Part shown: piece by piece, positions 45,668-54,463 of the stretch
How positions within the stretch are numbered: the stretch's first letter is position 1
Layout of the letters: each line of letters begins with the position of its first letter
Source: Lineus longissimus
Lineage: Eukaryota; Nemertea; Pilidiophora; Heteronemertea; Lineidae
Direction of reading: 5' to 3'
Assembly (NCBI RefSeq): GCF_910592395.1
Contig: NC_088323.1
Coordinates: 9,302,001 to 9,366,000 of the forward strand
DNA length: 64,000 bases
The notes under the pieces: model-generated
The model's database searches: none
What the model was told of the DNA's origin: nothing
What the model saw: the letters and a program-made list of their open reading frames with translations, nothing else
Position numbers and translations under genes: made by a program

Positions 45668-46306
45668 ATGGCGGCTTCTAATGTACCAGTGAAAGTTGCC
45701 ATCGTCGGTCATAGCTATGTGCGCCGTCTCAGGGATTTCTCAACGGCATTACCGTCCCTCCCAGATTTTGCGTCTGTTGCGCCACGCCAGCCAAGGCCCA
45801 GCTTACTAGATTTAGACAACTGTATCGTTAGTTGGCATTTTATTGGTGGGGGCACCGTGGATATGCTTAGGTCGTCTGAGGCTATCGAACGAAGGCTTCG
45901 CCGCTTCGAGCCAGACATTATATTTTTCCAAATCGGTTCTAACGATTTGGACAGTCATGAATCGGACTCGTTCCAGCTGGCTTTTGACATTTCGGAGTTA
46001 GCCGATTGTATGTTAGCTGATTTAGGGGCTTTTCGTGCCTACGTAGGGCAGTTAGTTTCGCGTCGCGTTACTAGGTCTATTCCCTTGGAAGACTATACCT
46101 ATAAAATTGCTACAGCTAATGGTTACCTAAAGGATTTTTGCAGCCCGAGCGGACCAGTCAAGTTTTGGCAACATAAAGGCCTAACCGAGCCCGAACAAAA
46201 TGTATATGGCACTGACATGGTGCGTTTAAACAATTTGGGCAACCTCAAGTTATATCGTAGCGTTCGGGCCGCTGTCCGCTCCGCGGTAATTGCTCGTCAG
46301 CTTTAG
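45668..46306 (+). CDS. SGNH/GDSL-hydrolase-like protein of the Ngaro element
   Basis: 212 residues from ATG 45668, chosen for its good Kozak context (A at -3, G at +4); an upstream in-frame ATG at 45659 has a poor context. Block I reads VKVAIVGHSYVRRL with the nucleophile Ser16. A Gly-rich FIGGGTVDML corresponds to block II. Block III is IFFQIGSNDLDS (G90, N92). Block V should be D-x-x-H-L-N but reads DMVRLNNLGNLKLYRS: Asp183 is kept and the histidine is Arg186. Such ORFs occur in some Ngaro-like and CR1 elements; their job is unknown, perhaps ester hydrolysis or RNP binding. Its place first in the element, ahead of gag, is notable. The Arg suggests reduced or lost esterase activity. Confidence 0.85.
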   Translation: MAASNVPVKVAIVGHSYVRRLRDFSTALPSLPDFASVAPRQPRPSLLDLDNCIVSWHFIGGGTVDMLRSSEAIERRLRRFEPDIIFFQIGSNDLDSHESDSFQLAFDISELADCMLADLGAFRAYVGQLVSRRVTRSIPLEDYTYKIATANGYLKDFCSPSGPVKFWQHKGLTEPEQNVYGTDMVRLNNLGNLKLYRSVRAAVRSAVIARQL

Positions 46307-47173
46307 GCTAGTGCTCTTTTCTAGATGTGTAGTTTTGCGTCTCAGGCGCTAACTACGTGTAGGTATAGTGTGTTTGCGCACAAACAGTTTAGATGGAGTT
46401 TTTCTGCTTCGCCAGTCAATGGTCTAAATCAAAATCGTCCCTTAATTAATAAAGAAAGGTTTTAGCCGCTTACTTTGATGTCACAAGTAGCGGTGTGGTA
46501 TTTTTATAGCAACAAATACATTGTCATTGTTCGTGTTCTCCCTTTGGGCTAACTGTACCGTTGGCCGGAGGCATCGACATTTATCTAATACCTTGCTATT
46601 TGTTGTTGCACAATTGCGGCGCAATTCCGGCTAAATCCCTTCCCGGTGTGAAGGGTTCTTTTTAGGAGTTTTTCTTAATTAAACTCACGGTTACGGTTTG
46701 GCGTTGTTCTTGATGCACAATAGTTTGCGGCTTTTTCTTTTTTTTGCCGCCTGATACCCCTTTGGGGTACTTATATCCTTTGTCGGTATTTTGCCTATAA
46801 GGCTGATATTCCTTGGCTTTATGTTATTCAAGCTATTCACGGTATGTCCGCCGACCCTTCCGGTATGAAGTGGTAACTGTTTGTCCCTCTGATAATCGCT
46901 TGAAGTGGACCCGGTGGTCTACCAGGGCGCCCTCCAACAACTCATGGTTTTACGAGCTGGCTACTGGAGGGTAGCGTCATTTTGCTTGGTTTAAGCAAGT
47001 CAGCTTCTATCAGAGGGTTCTTGCTTGCATAATTGCTTGGTCTTAAGCAGATGCAGCATTCCTGGTGAGACAGTTGGGCGGTATATAGTGCTAGCTCTAG
47101 GTTCGTTCGCTTTTGTAGAACGCCAATGTCAAGTCCAGGGCTACTATCTTAATTACCCTTTCAGGTTTCCATC
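46307..47173 (+). other. Untranslated spacer between SGNH ORF and gag
   Basis: 867 bp with no ORF of note. It would be part of the genomic RNA. How gag, the second ORF, is translated is not evident: an internal promoter, splicing or an IRES are all possible. Confidence 0.5.
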
Positions 47174-48481
47174 ATGCCCCCGCAGAAAAAGAGCGCTCGT
47201 GTTGGGAAGGCCAAGACGAAAAGCAAGAGGCAGCAGCCATATGAGCCGGTGGCGGGTTCCAGCACCGGTAACGAGACGCCCGCCCAAGCGGATTCAACGA
47301 TGACGTCGTTCAAGACGGAGATGCGGTCTCTAATGCGGGAGATGATAACAGAGGTAAGGGCTGCGCGTCAACCGGACGCCTCGATCCCAGGCAGCGCCAC
47401 CAATAGCAGTTCGGGGGGGTCTCAGGCCACCCCAAACTTGGCCACTCAGGAACAATCTCTCCGCTCTGTCACTGGTGGGTCTCAGGTCCTCCAGTCCGAC
47501 TCAAACTTGGCCACTCAGGAACAATCTCTCCGTTCTGTCACTGGTGGGTCTCAGGTCCCCCAGCCCGACTCGCAGCAGCCGATATCGCAGGCGATGGCTG
47601 TTGGTGGATCTCAGGTCAACCAACACCAGCCAACAAGAGCTTGTGCATCCGCATCCCAAGGAGTACATCCAGGAGGAATTCAAGGCGCTGGTCCGTCTCA
47701 TGCGGATCAAGCGACCTCTTTTAGCCAATTATTGTCAGGTGCGGCACCTGCAGGCTTATCGTCGCTGTCCGGAAGGGATCGCAATGGCTCGCTTGTTTCA
47801 AAGGCTTGGCCTTTGCATTTTGGCGTTTCGGATTCTACGAAACAGAAAGTGTGGGAAAACAAATTCGTCCCATTTAACGTCTTTTTGAAATCATCCATGG
47901 ATTTAAGAGCCACGGCGCCTTCTTCCGGTGGCAGCGACGATGAGTCGGATACTGTATCCGTCACTAAAGCCAAGCCATTGACCTTAATGCAATGGCTCTC
48001 GGCTTTTGACATATTTGCATCGGTTTACTCATTGAAATACCCAAGTGAGACGCAGTCTCTGATAAGGTATTCCGCAGCGATCAAAGAATTGCATGCGGGT
48101 GGTGGGGATTGGCGGTATTACGATGAATGTTTCCGCCGTTGGAGGGAGGTGGAGCCCATCGATTGGCACGATATCTTACACGTGCCAATGCTGAAGGCTA
48201 TCGGCCGCGGTAAAGCACAATCCGTACCTGCTTCCGATAAAAAGCCTAAGAAGCAGCCCTTTCGTGCCGGCGGCCAATCCAGGGGCTCCTCCTTCCCCAA
48301 GGGTTCCTGTTGGGCTTTCCATCGTTCAGGGAAATGCAAGGACCGTGCGGTTTGTCAGTTCACGCACCAATGCACCAAATGCCAAGGTGAACACCCCACG
48401 GTTCGATGCAAAGCTCAGTCCACTGATGGACACAAAAATTCCGACGGGAGAAAAGCTGGCTCTAAGTCAGCCAACCAATAA
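47174..48481 (+). CDS. Ngaro Gag-like protein
   Basis: 435 residues from ATG 47174. The basic N-terminus (PPQKKSARVGKAKTKSKRQQ) is followed by a low-complexity region with a duplicated segment, NLATQEQSLRSVTGGSQV, at residues about 93-135. The central part includes the conserved PLTLMQWLSAFDIFASVY and YYDECFRRWR found in DIRS/Ngaro Gag proteins. A C-terminal zinc region reads CWAFHRSGKCKDRAVCQF then CTKCQGEHPTVRC, a CCCH-like finger plus a knuckle, before a basic tail. It should package element RNA. The stop at 48479-48481 lies inside the RT ORF, which overlaps in the +1 frame. Confidence 0.88.
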   Translation: MPPQKKSARVGKAKTKSKRQQPYEPVAGSSTGNETPAQADSTMTSFKTEMRSLMREMITEVRAARQPDASIPGSATNSSSGGSQATPNLATQEQSLRSVTGGSQVLQSDSNLATQEQSLRSVTGGSQVPQPDSQQPISQAMAVGGSQVNQHQPTRACASASQGVHPGGIQGAGPSHADQATSFSQLLSGAAPAGLSSLSGRDRNGSLVSKAWPLHFGVSDSTKQKVWENKFVPFNVFLKSSMDLRATAPSSGGSDDESDTVSVTKAKPLTLMQWLSAFDIFASVYSLKYPSETQSLIRYSAAIKELHAGGGDWRYYDECFRRWREVEPIDWHDILHVPMLKAIGRGKAQSVPASDKKPKKQPFRAGGQSRGSSFPKGSCWAFHRSGKCKDRAVCQFTHQCTKCQGEHPTVRCKAQSTDGHKNSDGRKAGSKSANQ

Positions 48482-50075
48482 AGTAACACCGCCTCTCCCC
48501 ACCCCCATTTGTGGTAAAACTTTGTGCGCGTATCTCAGAGGCTATGATCCAACAAAAGTTGCATATTTGCGTAAGGGATTTTCTACGGGGTTCCGCTTAA
48601 ATTTTGAGGGAGATCCTATTTCATATATTTGTACAAACTTACCGACCGTATCGGCACACAAGCAAGTTGTTGTTGAAAAGCTAAGAAAGGAGATCGAGGC
48701 GGGCCGGGTGGCCGGTCCTTTCGATTCGCCTCCTGTCTCAAATTTCCGTTCCTCACCGATTGGGGTTGTACCAAAAAAGGCACCGGGAGAGTTCCGTTTA
48801 ATTCATAATTTGTCCGCCCCTCTCGGCAGTTCGGTCAATGAAGGTATTCCGGTAGAGGCCAAATCAGTTCACTACGCAACTATTCACGATGCTATTGACA
48901 AGATCAAACACCTTAACAACCCTGTATTTCTCGCTAAAACCGACATCAAGTCTGCATACCGTATCGTACCTATTCATCCTGATGACTACCCCCTCTTGGG
49001 TTTTTCTTTCGAGGGAAAATTTTACCACGATAAAGTTTTGGCTATGGGGTCGTCCAGTTCTTGTAAGATTTTTGAGGAAATCAGCTCGGCCATCGAGTGG
49101 ATCGCCGTGGAAAGGCTCGGTATTCAGGCCATGGTTCACATCCTCGACGATTTCTTGTTGGTAGTTGAGGGCTTTGACAGGTGCCAGTCTCAGCTTAACA
49201 TATTTTTAAATTTTTGTAAAGAAGTTGGTATTCCGTTGGTCATAGACAAAACCTTTGGTCCGGATCGAGTTATGCCTTTTGTTGGCATTGTTCTGGACAC
49301 GCTTCGTTGGGAGGCGCGGTTACCGGATGACAAGGTCCAGAAATGTTTGAATAGAATCGCGCTTTTTCAATCAAAACGAACTGTGCAATTAGTACAACTA
49401 CAGTCTGTTATCGGCCTTCTCAATTTCGCGTGCCTCGTTATTCCCTCGGGTAGAGCCTTTTTAAGGCGGTTACAGGATTTAACTATTGGCTTCTCCAATC
49501 CAATGCACCATATTCATCTTAACTTAGAAGCTAAAGCAGATCTGCGGGTATGGGAAACATTTCTCAAGCAGATTAACGGCGTATCCTTCTTCCGCACGGA
49601 CGCATGGGCGTCCAGTAACACCCTTCGCCTGCATACCGACGCGGCAGGTAGCCTTGGTTTCGCGGCTATATTCGGTGCCCACTGGGTTTATGGGGCTTGG
49701 CCCCCAAAGTGGAAACATTTTCATATTACTTTTTTAGAATTCTACCCAATTGTTGCAGCTTTATACGTGTGGGGCCATTTGTGGCAAAACAACAATATTT
49801 TGTTTATGTGCGACAATGAAGCTGTTGTTCATATTATTAACAAGCAAACCTCTAAGAATAAGCGGGTTATGGTTTTAGTACGCATGCTAGTACTGCGGTG
49901 TTTACAATTAAATGTTCAATTCAAAGCTAAGCACGTGCCTGGAAAGCTCAATACAGTACCCGATTTGATCTCACGCTTTCAGGTGGATGCTGCGCGCAGG
50001 TGGGCGCCATGGTTGGACGAGACCAACACTGCAATTCCAGCGGAAGTATCCCCAGAGCGGTTGGAGATTCCTTAA
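48426..50075 (+). CDS. Ngaro reverse transcriptase-RNase H
   Basis: 549 residues if started at ATG 48426; the frame is open back to 48264. It overlaps the gag end by 56 bp in the +1 frame, so initiation or frameshifting links the two. RT motifs: FRSSPIGVVPKKAPGEFRLI, FLAKTDIKSAYRIVPI, AMGSSSSCKIFEEIS and the catalytic HILDDFLLV (Asp241-Asp242). The RNase H domain carries LHTDAAGSLGFAAIF, LEFYPIVAAL, FMCDNEAVVHIIN and KHVPGKLNTVPDLISR, typical of DIRS-like elements. It copies the genomic RNA. There is no protease or integrase domain, as expected when a tyrosine recombinase is used. Confidence 0.93.
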   Translation: MDTKIPTGEKLALSQPTNKVTPPLPTPICGKTLCAYLRGYDPTKVAYLRKGFSTGFRLNFEGDPISYICTNLPTVSAHKQVVVEKLRKEIEAGRVAGPFDSPPVSNFRSSPIGVVPKKAPGEFRLIHNLSAPLGSSVNEGIPVEAKSVHYATIHDAIDKIKHLNNPVFLAKTDIKSAYRIVPIHPDDYPLLGFSFEGKFYHDKVLAMGSSSSCKIFEEISSAIEWIAVERLGIQAMVHILDDFLLVVEGFDRCQSQLNIFLNFCKEVGIPLVIDKTFGPDRVMPFVGIVLDTLRWEARLPDDKVQKCLNRIALFQSKRTVQLVQLQSVIGLLNFACLVIPSGRAFLRRLQDLTIGFSNPMHHIHLNLEAKADLRVWETFLKQINGVSFFRTDAWASSNTLRLHTDAAGSLGFAAIFGAHWVYGAWPPKWKHFHITFLEFYPIVAALYVWGHLWQNNNILFMCDNEAVVHIINKQTSKNKRVMVLVRMLVLRCLQLNVQFKAKHVPGKLNTVPDLISRFQVDAARRWAPWLDETNTAIPAEVSPERLEIP

Positions 50076-50950
50076 ATCAGCTAACCGGTGCCGTGCTTTC
50101 TGATGCGTCTTTGCAAGGGTACAGTAGGGCTTGGACAGTGTACACTAATTTCCGCAGGGAAACTATACCTGGCTCCAATCTCATTCCATGCACTGTCTCA
50201 GACACCACCTTGTTTATTGCTTATCTGTTTTCAAAGGGGTACGCACCAGCAACCATCGCCACTTATGTCTCTTCCGTTTGTTTTGTAATGAAATGGTTCG
50301 GTCACCCCGACCCCTCCTCCAATTTCGTCGTTAAAAAAATGCTTGGTGCGACTCAACAATTGAAGTCGAAGGCTGACATTCGTCTGCCCATTACGAGCGA
50401 GATATTGGTTCGGTTGTTGGGAGCGTTACCAATCACATGTCCACCACTGTACCAGCATACTATGTTTGCGGCCATGTTTCAACTTGCTTTTGCAGCTTTT
50501 ATGCGTATTGGTGAAATTTCCCCCAAAAGTGTAGCTGATAGCGATAAACCACTCCAGCTAGGAGATCTCACCGGGTCCGAGACCGAGATTATTGTTTCAG
50601 TTGTCCGCTTTAAGTCAAGTAAAACGCAGGGCCCGCAATTCATTTGCGTCAGGCAAGGGTCATCGCCTTGCCCTGTGGCTGCCGTCAAATCCTATCTAAA
50701 TTTACGTGGGTCTCAGCCGGGCCCTCTTTTCATCCATCAATCAGGCCGCCCAGTTCTTCGTGCTGAGTTTGATCGAGTTTTAAAAACGGTTTTGATCTTC
50801 TGTAATCTTGACACGACCCGCTTTAAGGGTCACAGTTTTAGGATTGGGGCCGCCTGTGAAGCTGCCCGTCAAGGCAAATCAGACGCTCAGATTCGTCTAC
50901 TTGGTAGATGGGCGTCGGATGCTTTTCGTAAATATATTCGCATCAATTAG
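50009..50950 (+). CDS. Ngaro tyrosine recombinase
   Basis: 313 residues from ATG 50009 (GCCATGG, strong context), overlapping the RT-RNase H ORF by 67 bp. The N-terminal SAM-like helices include LQGYSRAWTVYTNF and YAPATIATYVSSVC. Catalytic residues are visible: Arg166 (FAAFMRIGEIS), Lys202 or Lys205 (RFKSSKTQ), His275-x-x-Arg278 (GHSFRIGAA), Trp301 at the second His/Trp position (LLGRWASDAFRKY) and the nucleophile Tyr309. It would integrate a circular cDNA by recombination, without target duplication. All residues are present, so it is potentially active. Confidence 0.92.
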   Translation: MVGRDQHCNSSGSIPRAVGDSLNQLTGAVLSDASLQGYSRAWTVYTNFRRETIPGSNLIPCTVSDTTLFIAYLFSKGYAPATIATYVSSVCFVMKWFGHPDPSSNFVVKKMLGATQQLKSKADIRLPITSEILVRLLGALPITCPPLYQHTMFAAMFQLAFAAFMRIGEISPKSVADSDKPLQLGDLTGSETEIIVSVVRFKSSKTQGPQFICVRQGSSPCPVAAVKSYLNLRGSQPGPLFIHQSGRPVLRAEFDRVLKTVLIFCNLDTTRFKGHSFRIGAACEAARQGKSDAQIRLLGRWASDAFRKYIRIN

Positions 50951-51240
50951 GACCCGGGTTCTAAAAGGGAGCAGTCTCAGGCTGCGCCCCTTTTTCCCGT
51001 GGCTATATTTTCATTGCCAATAATGTTTGTGTTCTTCTTTAGGGAGCAGTCTCAGGCTGCGCCTTCCGCGCTGCTATATTTTCATTGCCAGTAAGTTGTG
51101 TACTTCTGGTGCATTCTTTTAATTACATGCATTATATTTAGGTGGCCTTCGGTAGAGGTGTCGGATATGCTCGACATGATCGCTATTTTCTTCTTTCTCC
51201 CTGCTGTGGGGTCGCGGCTTACCGCGTTTTTTGGGGTCTA
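50951..51240 (+). other. Ngaro 3' untranslated segment with a duplicated module
   Basis: AGGGAGCAGTCTCAGGCTGC ... GCTATATTTTCATTGCCA occurs twice (50967-51022 and 51041-51091). The GCAGTCTCAGGCTGC core is itself nearly palindromic. It is possibly structured RNA downstream of the recombinase gene. Confidence 0.6.
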
Positions 51241-51626
51241 CCCCTTGCAGGGTTTCTTTGTGACTTTTAGGTTTCATAGTCACATTTTGGTTTGTTGCAG
51301 GTCACGTGATTTTTTGCAGTGCCAAATTCCGGTCACGTGACATAGGGCTTCGTCTGGGAAACCAGAATTTTTAAATGACGTCATTGAGTTGACGTCACCT
51401 CTTTTCATGGTGAAGCCCTGTTGAGCGCGTGCGCGAGGTTTTGCACTGAGCTTATATGATGTCATGACAAGGTGTCATGTCTTTGCATTCGTGCCTGCGT
51501 GTACATAGTATTTGTTGGGGGATACCCCCTTTTCTGATCATGTCGGGCATGTCCGCCAAATAATAAATTTGGCCATTAATTAATTAAACACTGCGTTTGT
51601 GTTATTCATTCGGGTGACGTCATAAA
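51241..51626 (+). repeat. Ngaro split direct repeat B1
   Basis: CCCCTTGCAGGGTTTCTTTG to GGGTGACGTCATAAA, 386 bp, identical by eye to B2, exactly 560 bp upstream of it. Its last bases overlap the start of A2. Confidence 0.93.
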
Positions 51627-51798
51627 TGCCCTTTATGAAAACAGAAGGGTGGCATAAATGTTTTTATGACGCTTAGCCGGATGTCTTGCGCATGTGTTGT
51701 TATGCTAATTGAGGCGGGGTGCAGTGGCGCATTCGATCACGTGCAGCTAGCCTCTTCGTTTTTGCACGGAAAGAAAAGAGAACACGTTTTTTCTCAGC
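51624..51798 (+). repeat. Ngaro split direct repeat A2
   Basis: Matches A1 at 45285-45459 with an offset of 6339 bp. Confidence 0.93.
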
Positions 51799-51800
51799 CT

Positions 51801-52186
51801 CCCCTTGCAGGGTTTCTTTGTGACTTTTAGGTTTCATAGTCACATTTTGGTTTGTTGCAGGTCACGTGATTTTTTGCAGTGCCAAATTCCGGTCACGTGA
51901 CATAGGGCTTCGTCTGGGAAACCAGAATTTTTAAATGACGTCATTGAGTTGACGTCACCTCTTTTCATGGTGAAGCCCTGTTGAGCGCGTGCGCGAGGTT
52001 TTGCACTGAGCTTATATGATGTCATGACAAGGTGTCATGTCTTTGCATTCGTGCCTGCGTGTACATAGTATTTGTTGGGGGATACCCCCTTTTCTGATCA
52101 TGTCGGGCATGTCCGCCAAATAATAAATTTGGCCATTAATTAATTAAACACTGCGTTTGTGTTATTCATTCGGGTGACGTCATAAA
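51801..52186 (+). repeat. Ngaro split direct repeat B2
   Basis: Matches B1. Contains AATAAA at about 52122, and TGACGTCA-type palindromes near the end. Confidence 0.93.
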
Positions 52187-52559
52187 AGCCTCCTTGTAAT
52201 CCTATTGGTCACCAAGCATGTACCTAGTTGCCTGGCGTTGAACACGCTCGATTTTGATCAAGCTGTCTCTTGTGAAGGGATCCAATGACGCAGTATTTTA
52301 TATATTCAAGTTTAGACCTGACCAAAGATTCGAAAAGAGGACGCATCAACCTAGGATGTTTTCTCTTATCGAAGACCCGCCGCACCGTAGCCAATGTCTG
52401 GTTGGCTCTCTTAACAATAGCACTGGTGTGAGAAGAGAAAGTCAGGTCGCTTATCACTACAACACCAAGGTCCAAGACCTTGGTCACCTTCTCGAAAACT
52501 TTGCCATCGATGTTGTAATAGTAAACACGGGGATTAACCTGCAACTCACTGCCTGACAT
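52187..52559 (-). pseudogene. 5' half of the CR1-like LINE RT split by the Ngaro insertion
   Basis: On the minus strand: KVLDLGVVVISDLTFSSHTS, IVKRANQTLATVRRVF, LMRPLFESLVRSKLEY and, after a frameshift, IERVQRQATRYMLGDQ, a stop, and DYKEA at the junction. The text then resumes beyond the Ngaro element at 45284 with MAPLSYRRQMSGLSLLF. The two halves together form a continuous RT thumb-to-C-terminal region. Confidence 0.82.
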
Positions 52560-54463
52560 TTATGCCATAAAATGAGAGAGGATTGATGGAAAGATACAGG
52601 ACCACGAAACTTTGTTTGCCATACAACAGAATAGTTGGATTTTGAAATTGAAAGAAAGCGTTATTCGGAGGTTTCAGCTTGCATCTTCTTCTTTGTCAAA
52701 ATGTTCGCTTTGATTAATATTATTGAAAATCTAAGAAATGCAAGGGGGGGGGGCGCACTGTGTGTTTTTTGTAGTTATAGTCTGAGTGAATTTATGGCTG
52801 TAGTATCAAGCTTTTGCAGGCTGCTGCTCGGCAACCATTGTCACGCTGGTCATTCAAACAAAAATATATTATTCGCACGTGATATCGTTCAAGCATGAAT
52901 AATCGTACTGGTCGCACTGGCAGTTGATCAAGTCAACGGAATGGGTAACGGGTGATTGCACAGCAGGCTATCACTCCTTCTTTTTCCTAGTGCAATAACC
53001 TTCAAATGACATTGTGACATTAAATTGTATTTCCAAACGGAATTTTAGTAGATGGAGAAGCGTGAAATGTCGAGGGATAGATCTAGAATGTCGAGGTAAA
53101 GGATCCAATAGTTATTTTCATGTAATCTTGGCTGTCACAGAAGCTCAATTGTAAACTCAAAGGCGTATATTTGTAATTAACTATTAACTCAAAGGCACAT
53201 GTACCTACTTGTAATTTATATGTTATCTTGGAATGTTAAACATAAAACTTGTTGATTCTTGAGAATACGTCAGCACCTCGGAAGACTTTCTCAAAAGGTA
53301 TGGAATTCGTGAGAGAATATATTTTTAGGCTGTCCTCAATTAGTACATAGGCCGTTAAGTCTACCTCTTCTGGTTGTAAGACAGCTCTGGAGCGTATTCC
53401 AACCACCTGTGAGCAGGAGATCATGACGGAAACCTTAGTTGATAACCAAGGCATTCCGAGCTGGTGGCGAGTATATAAACTCAGGGCAAGCATGGGAAAG
53501 GCATTCAATTCGATTCGATTCAATTCAATTCAACTCAATCATTCATTCAATCTTCTTGTTTGGATTATTACTTCTCCAATGCGTATATAATATGTACACG
53601 CATATGGTTAGGTTCGAGCTTATATATATATAACCATATGCGACTGCACATTGGAGTCTATTTTTAGCAATCACAAAAACTTACTTTGCGGCCCGTCTGG
53701 AGTATGAGTTTATTTCTAACTACAAGGTGCTTGTGATTTACGGCGCATGCAGCGCACCATATAATGGGGATTGTCAAAGACCCTGTCACCAGGGGAACTT
53801 CATGCGCACAACAATGCACACTACTAATATGCAAACTCTCACCTGCGGTTCAGGTAGCCACCCTGTAGCCAAGTTAGATTTTTCCGCGTTTTATAACAGC
53901 CGGCAGTAGGCCGTATAAACTACCCATGTTCGTATACTAGTATATTGAGTATATATAGACATAAAGCGGGTCAGGCCGCACATGGAAAGTAAACTATATT
54001 TTCTCTAAATTTGGACATGACCCCTATAACCCTTTGATTTGGCAGACACCCTTGCTCGGTTCTTCTCAATCTGGCCCTTGCAGGGCTTTTTTAAGCCTTC
54101 GCAAGGCTACCCTCACAGGGCTGTAATATAATATAACCTTATACTTAACAACCACTGGACAGGAAGGTAGCCAAGAACCAACACACAACTTGTTTCGTAT
54201 GTCCATTCACCTTTTGATCCCGTACCACTTGCATTTGGATATGATTTCTATTTTAAACGAATTCCGAGAGTTTTCCTTGGCTTTAATAAACTCTTTGGCT
54301 ATAGATCTTCGCGACTAACGGTATACGCTGGCACCTCTTCCCCCTTGGCCAGCCGACGAAATCACCATCTTTGGTTTGAAAAGAGAGCATATGACGTGGC
54401 AAATCTGGCTTGGAAGGACATCAGCAACCTCATTTGGCCACTCCCGCTAATAATTAATTTGTT
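52560..54463. other. No gene seen
   Basis: Contains a poly-G run (52744-52753), the segment at 52643-52720 similar to 23527-23600, a short CAATT/GATTC microsatellite (53507-53560), and a nested palindrome at 53574-53656. No coding sequence I can support. Confidence 0.45.
53574..53656. repeat. Nested palindrome (hairpin)
   Basis: Inner arms CGCATATGGTTA and TAACCATATGCG are perfect 12-bp inverses around a 20-bp TA-rich loop. Outer arms CTCCAATG and CATTGGAG also pair. It could be a tiny palindromic MITE or a cruciform-prone site. Confidence 0.7.

Larger units (their letters stand above)
45285..52186 (+). mobile_element. Complete Ngaro-type tyrosine-recombinase retrotransposon with SGNH ORF
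   Basis: The order is A1 (45285-45459), SGNH-like ORF, gag, RT-RNase H, tyrosine recombinase, B1 (51241-51626), A2 (51624-51798), B2 (51801-52186). This split-direct-repeat plan defines Ngaro-type members of the DIRS order. A1/A2 and B1/B2 look identical, and all four ORFs are open, so insertion is recent and the element could be active. No target duplication is expected with a tyrosine recombinase and none is seen. It sits inside a CR1-like LINE (44890-45284 and 52187-52559). Confidence 0.93.

Noticed and set aside
45668-46306. Host GDSL lipase gene
   Set aside because: Single exon lying between the A1 repeat and gag of a complete Ngaro element, so it belongs to the element.
51280-52025. 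Two identical 61-codon minus-strand ORFs
   Set aside because: They fall at matching positions in the B1 and B2 repeats of the Ngaro element and are identical because the repeats are; no coding evidence.
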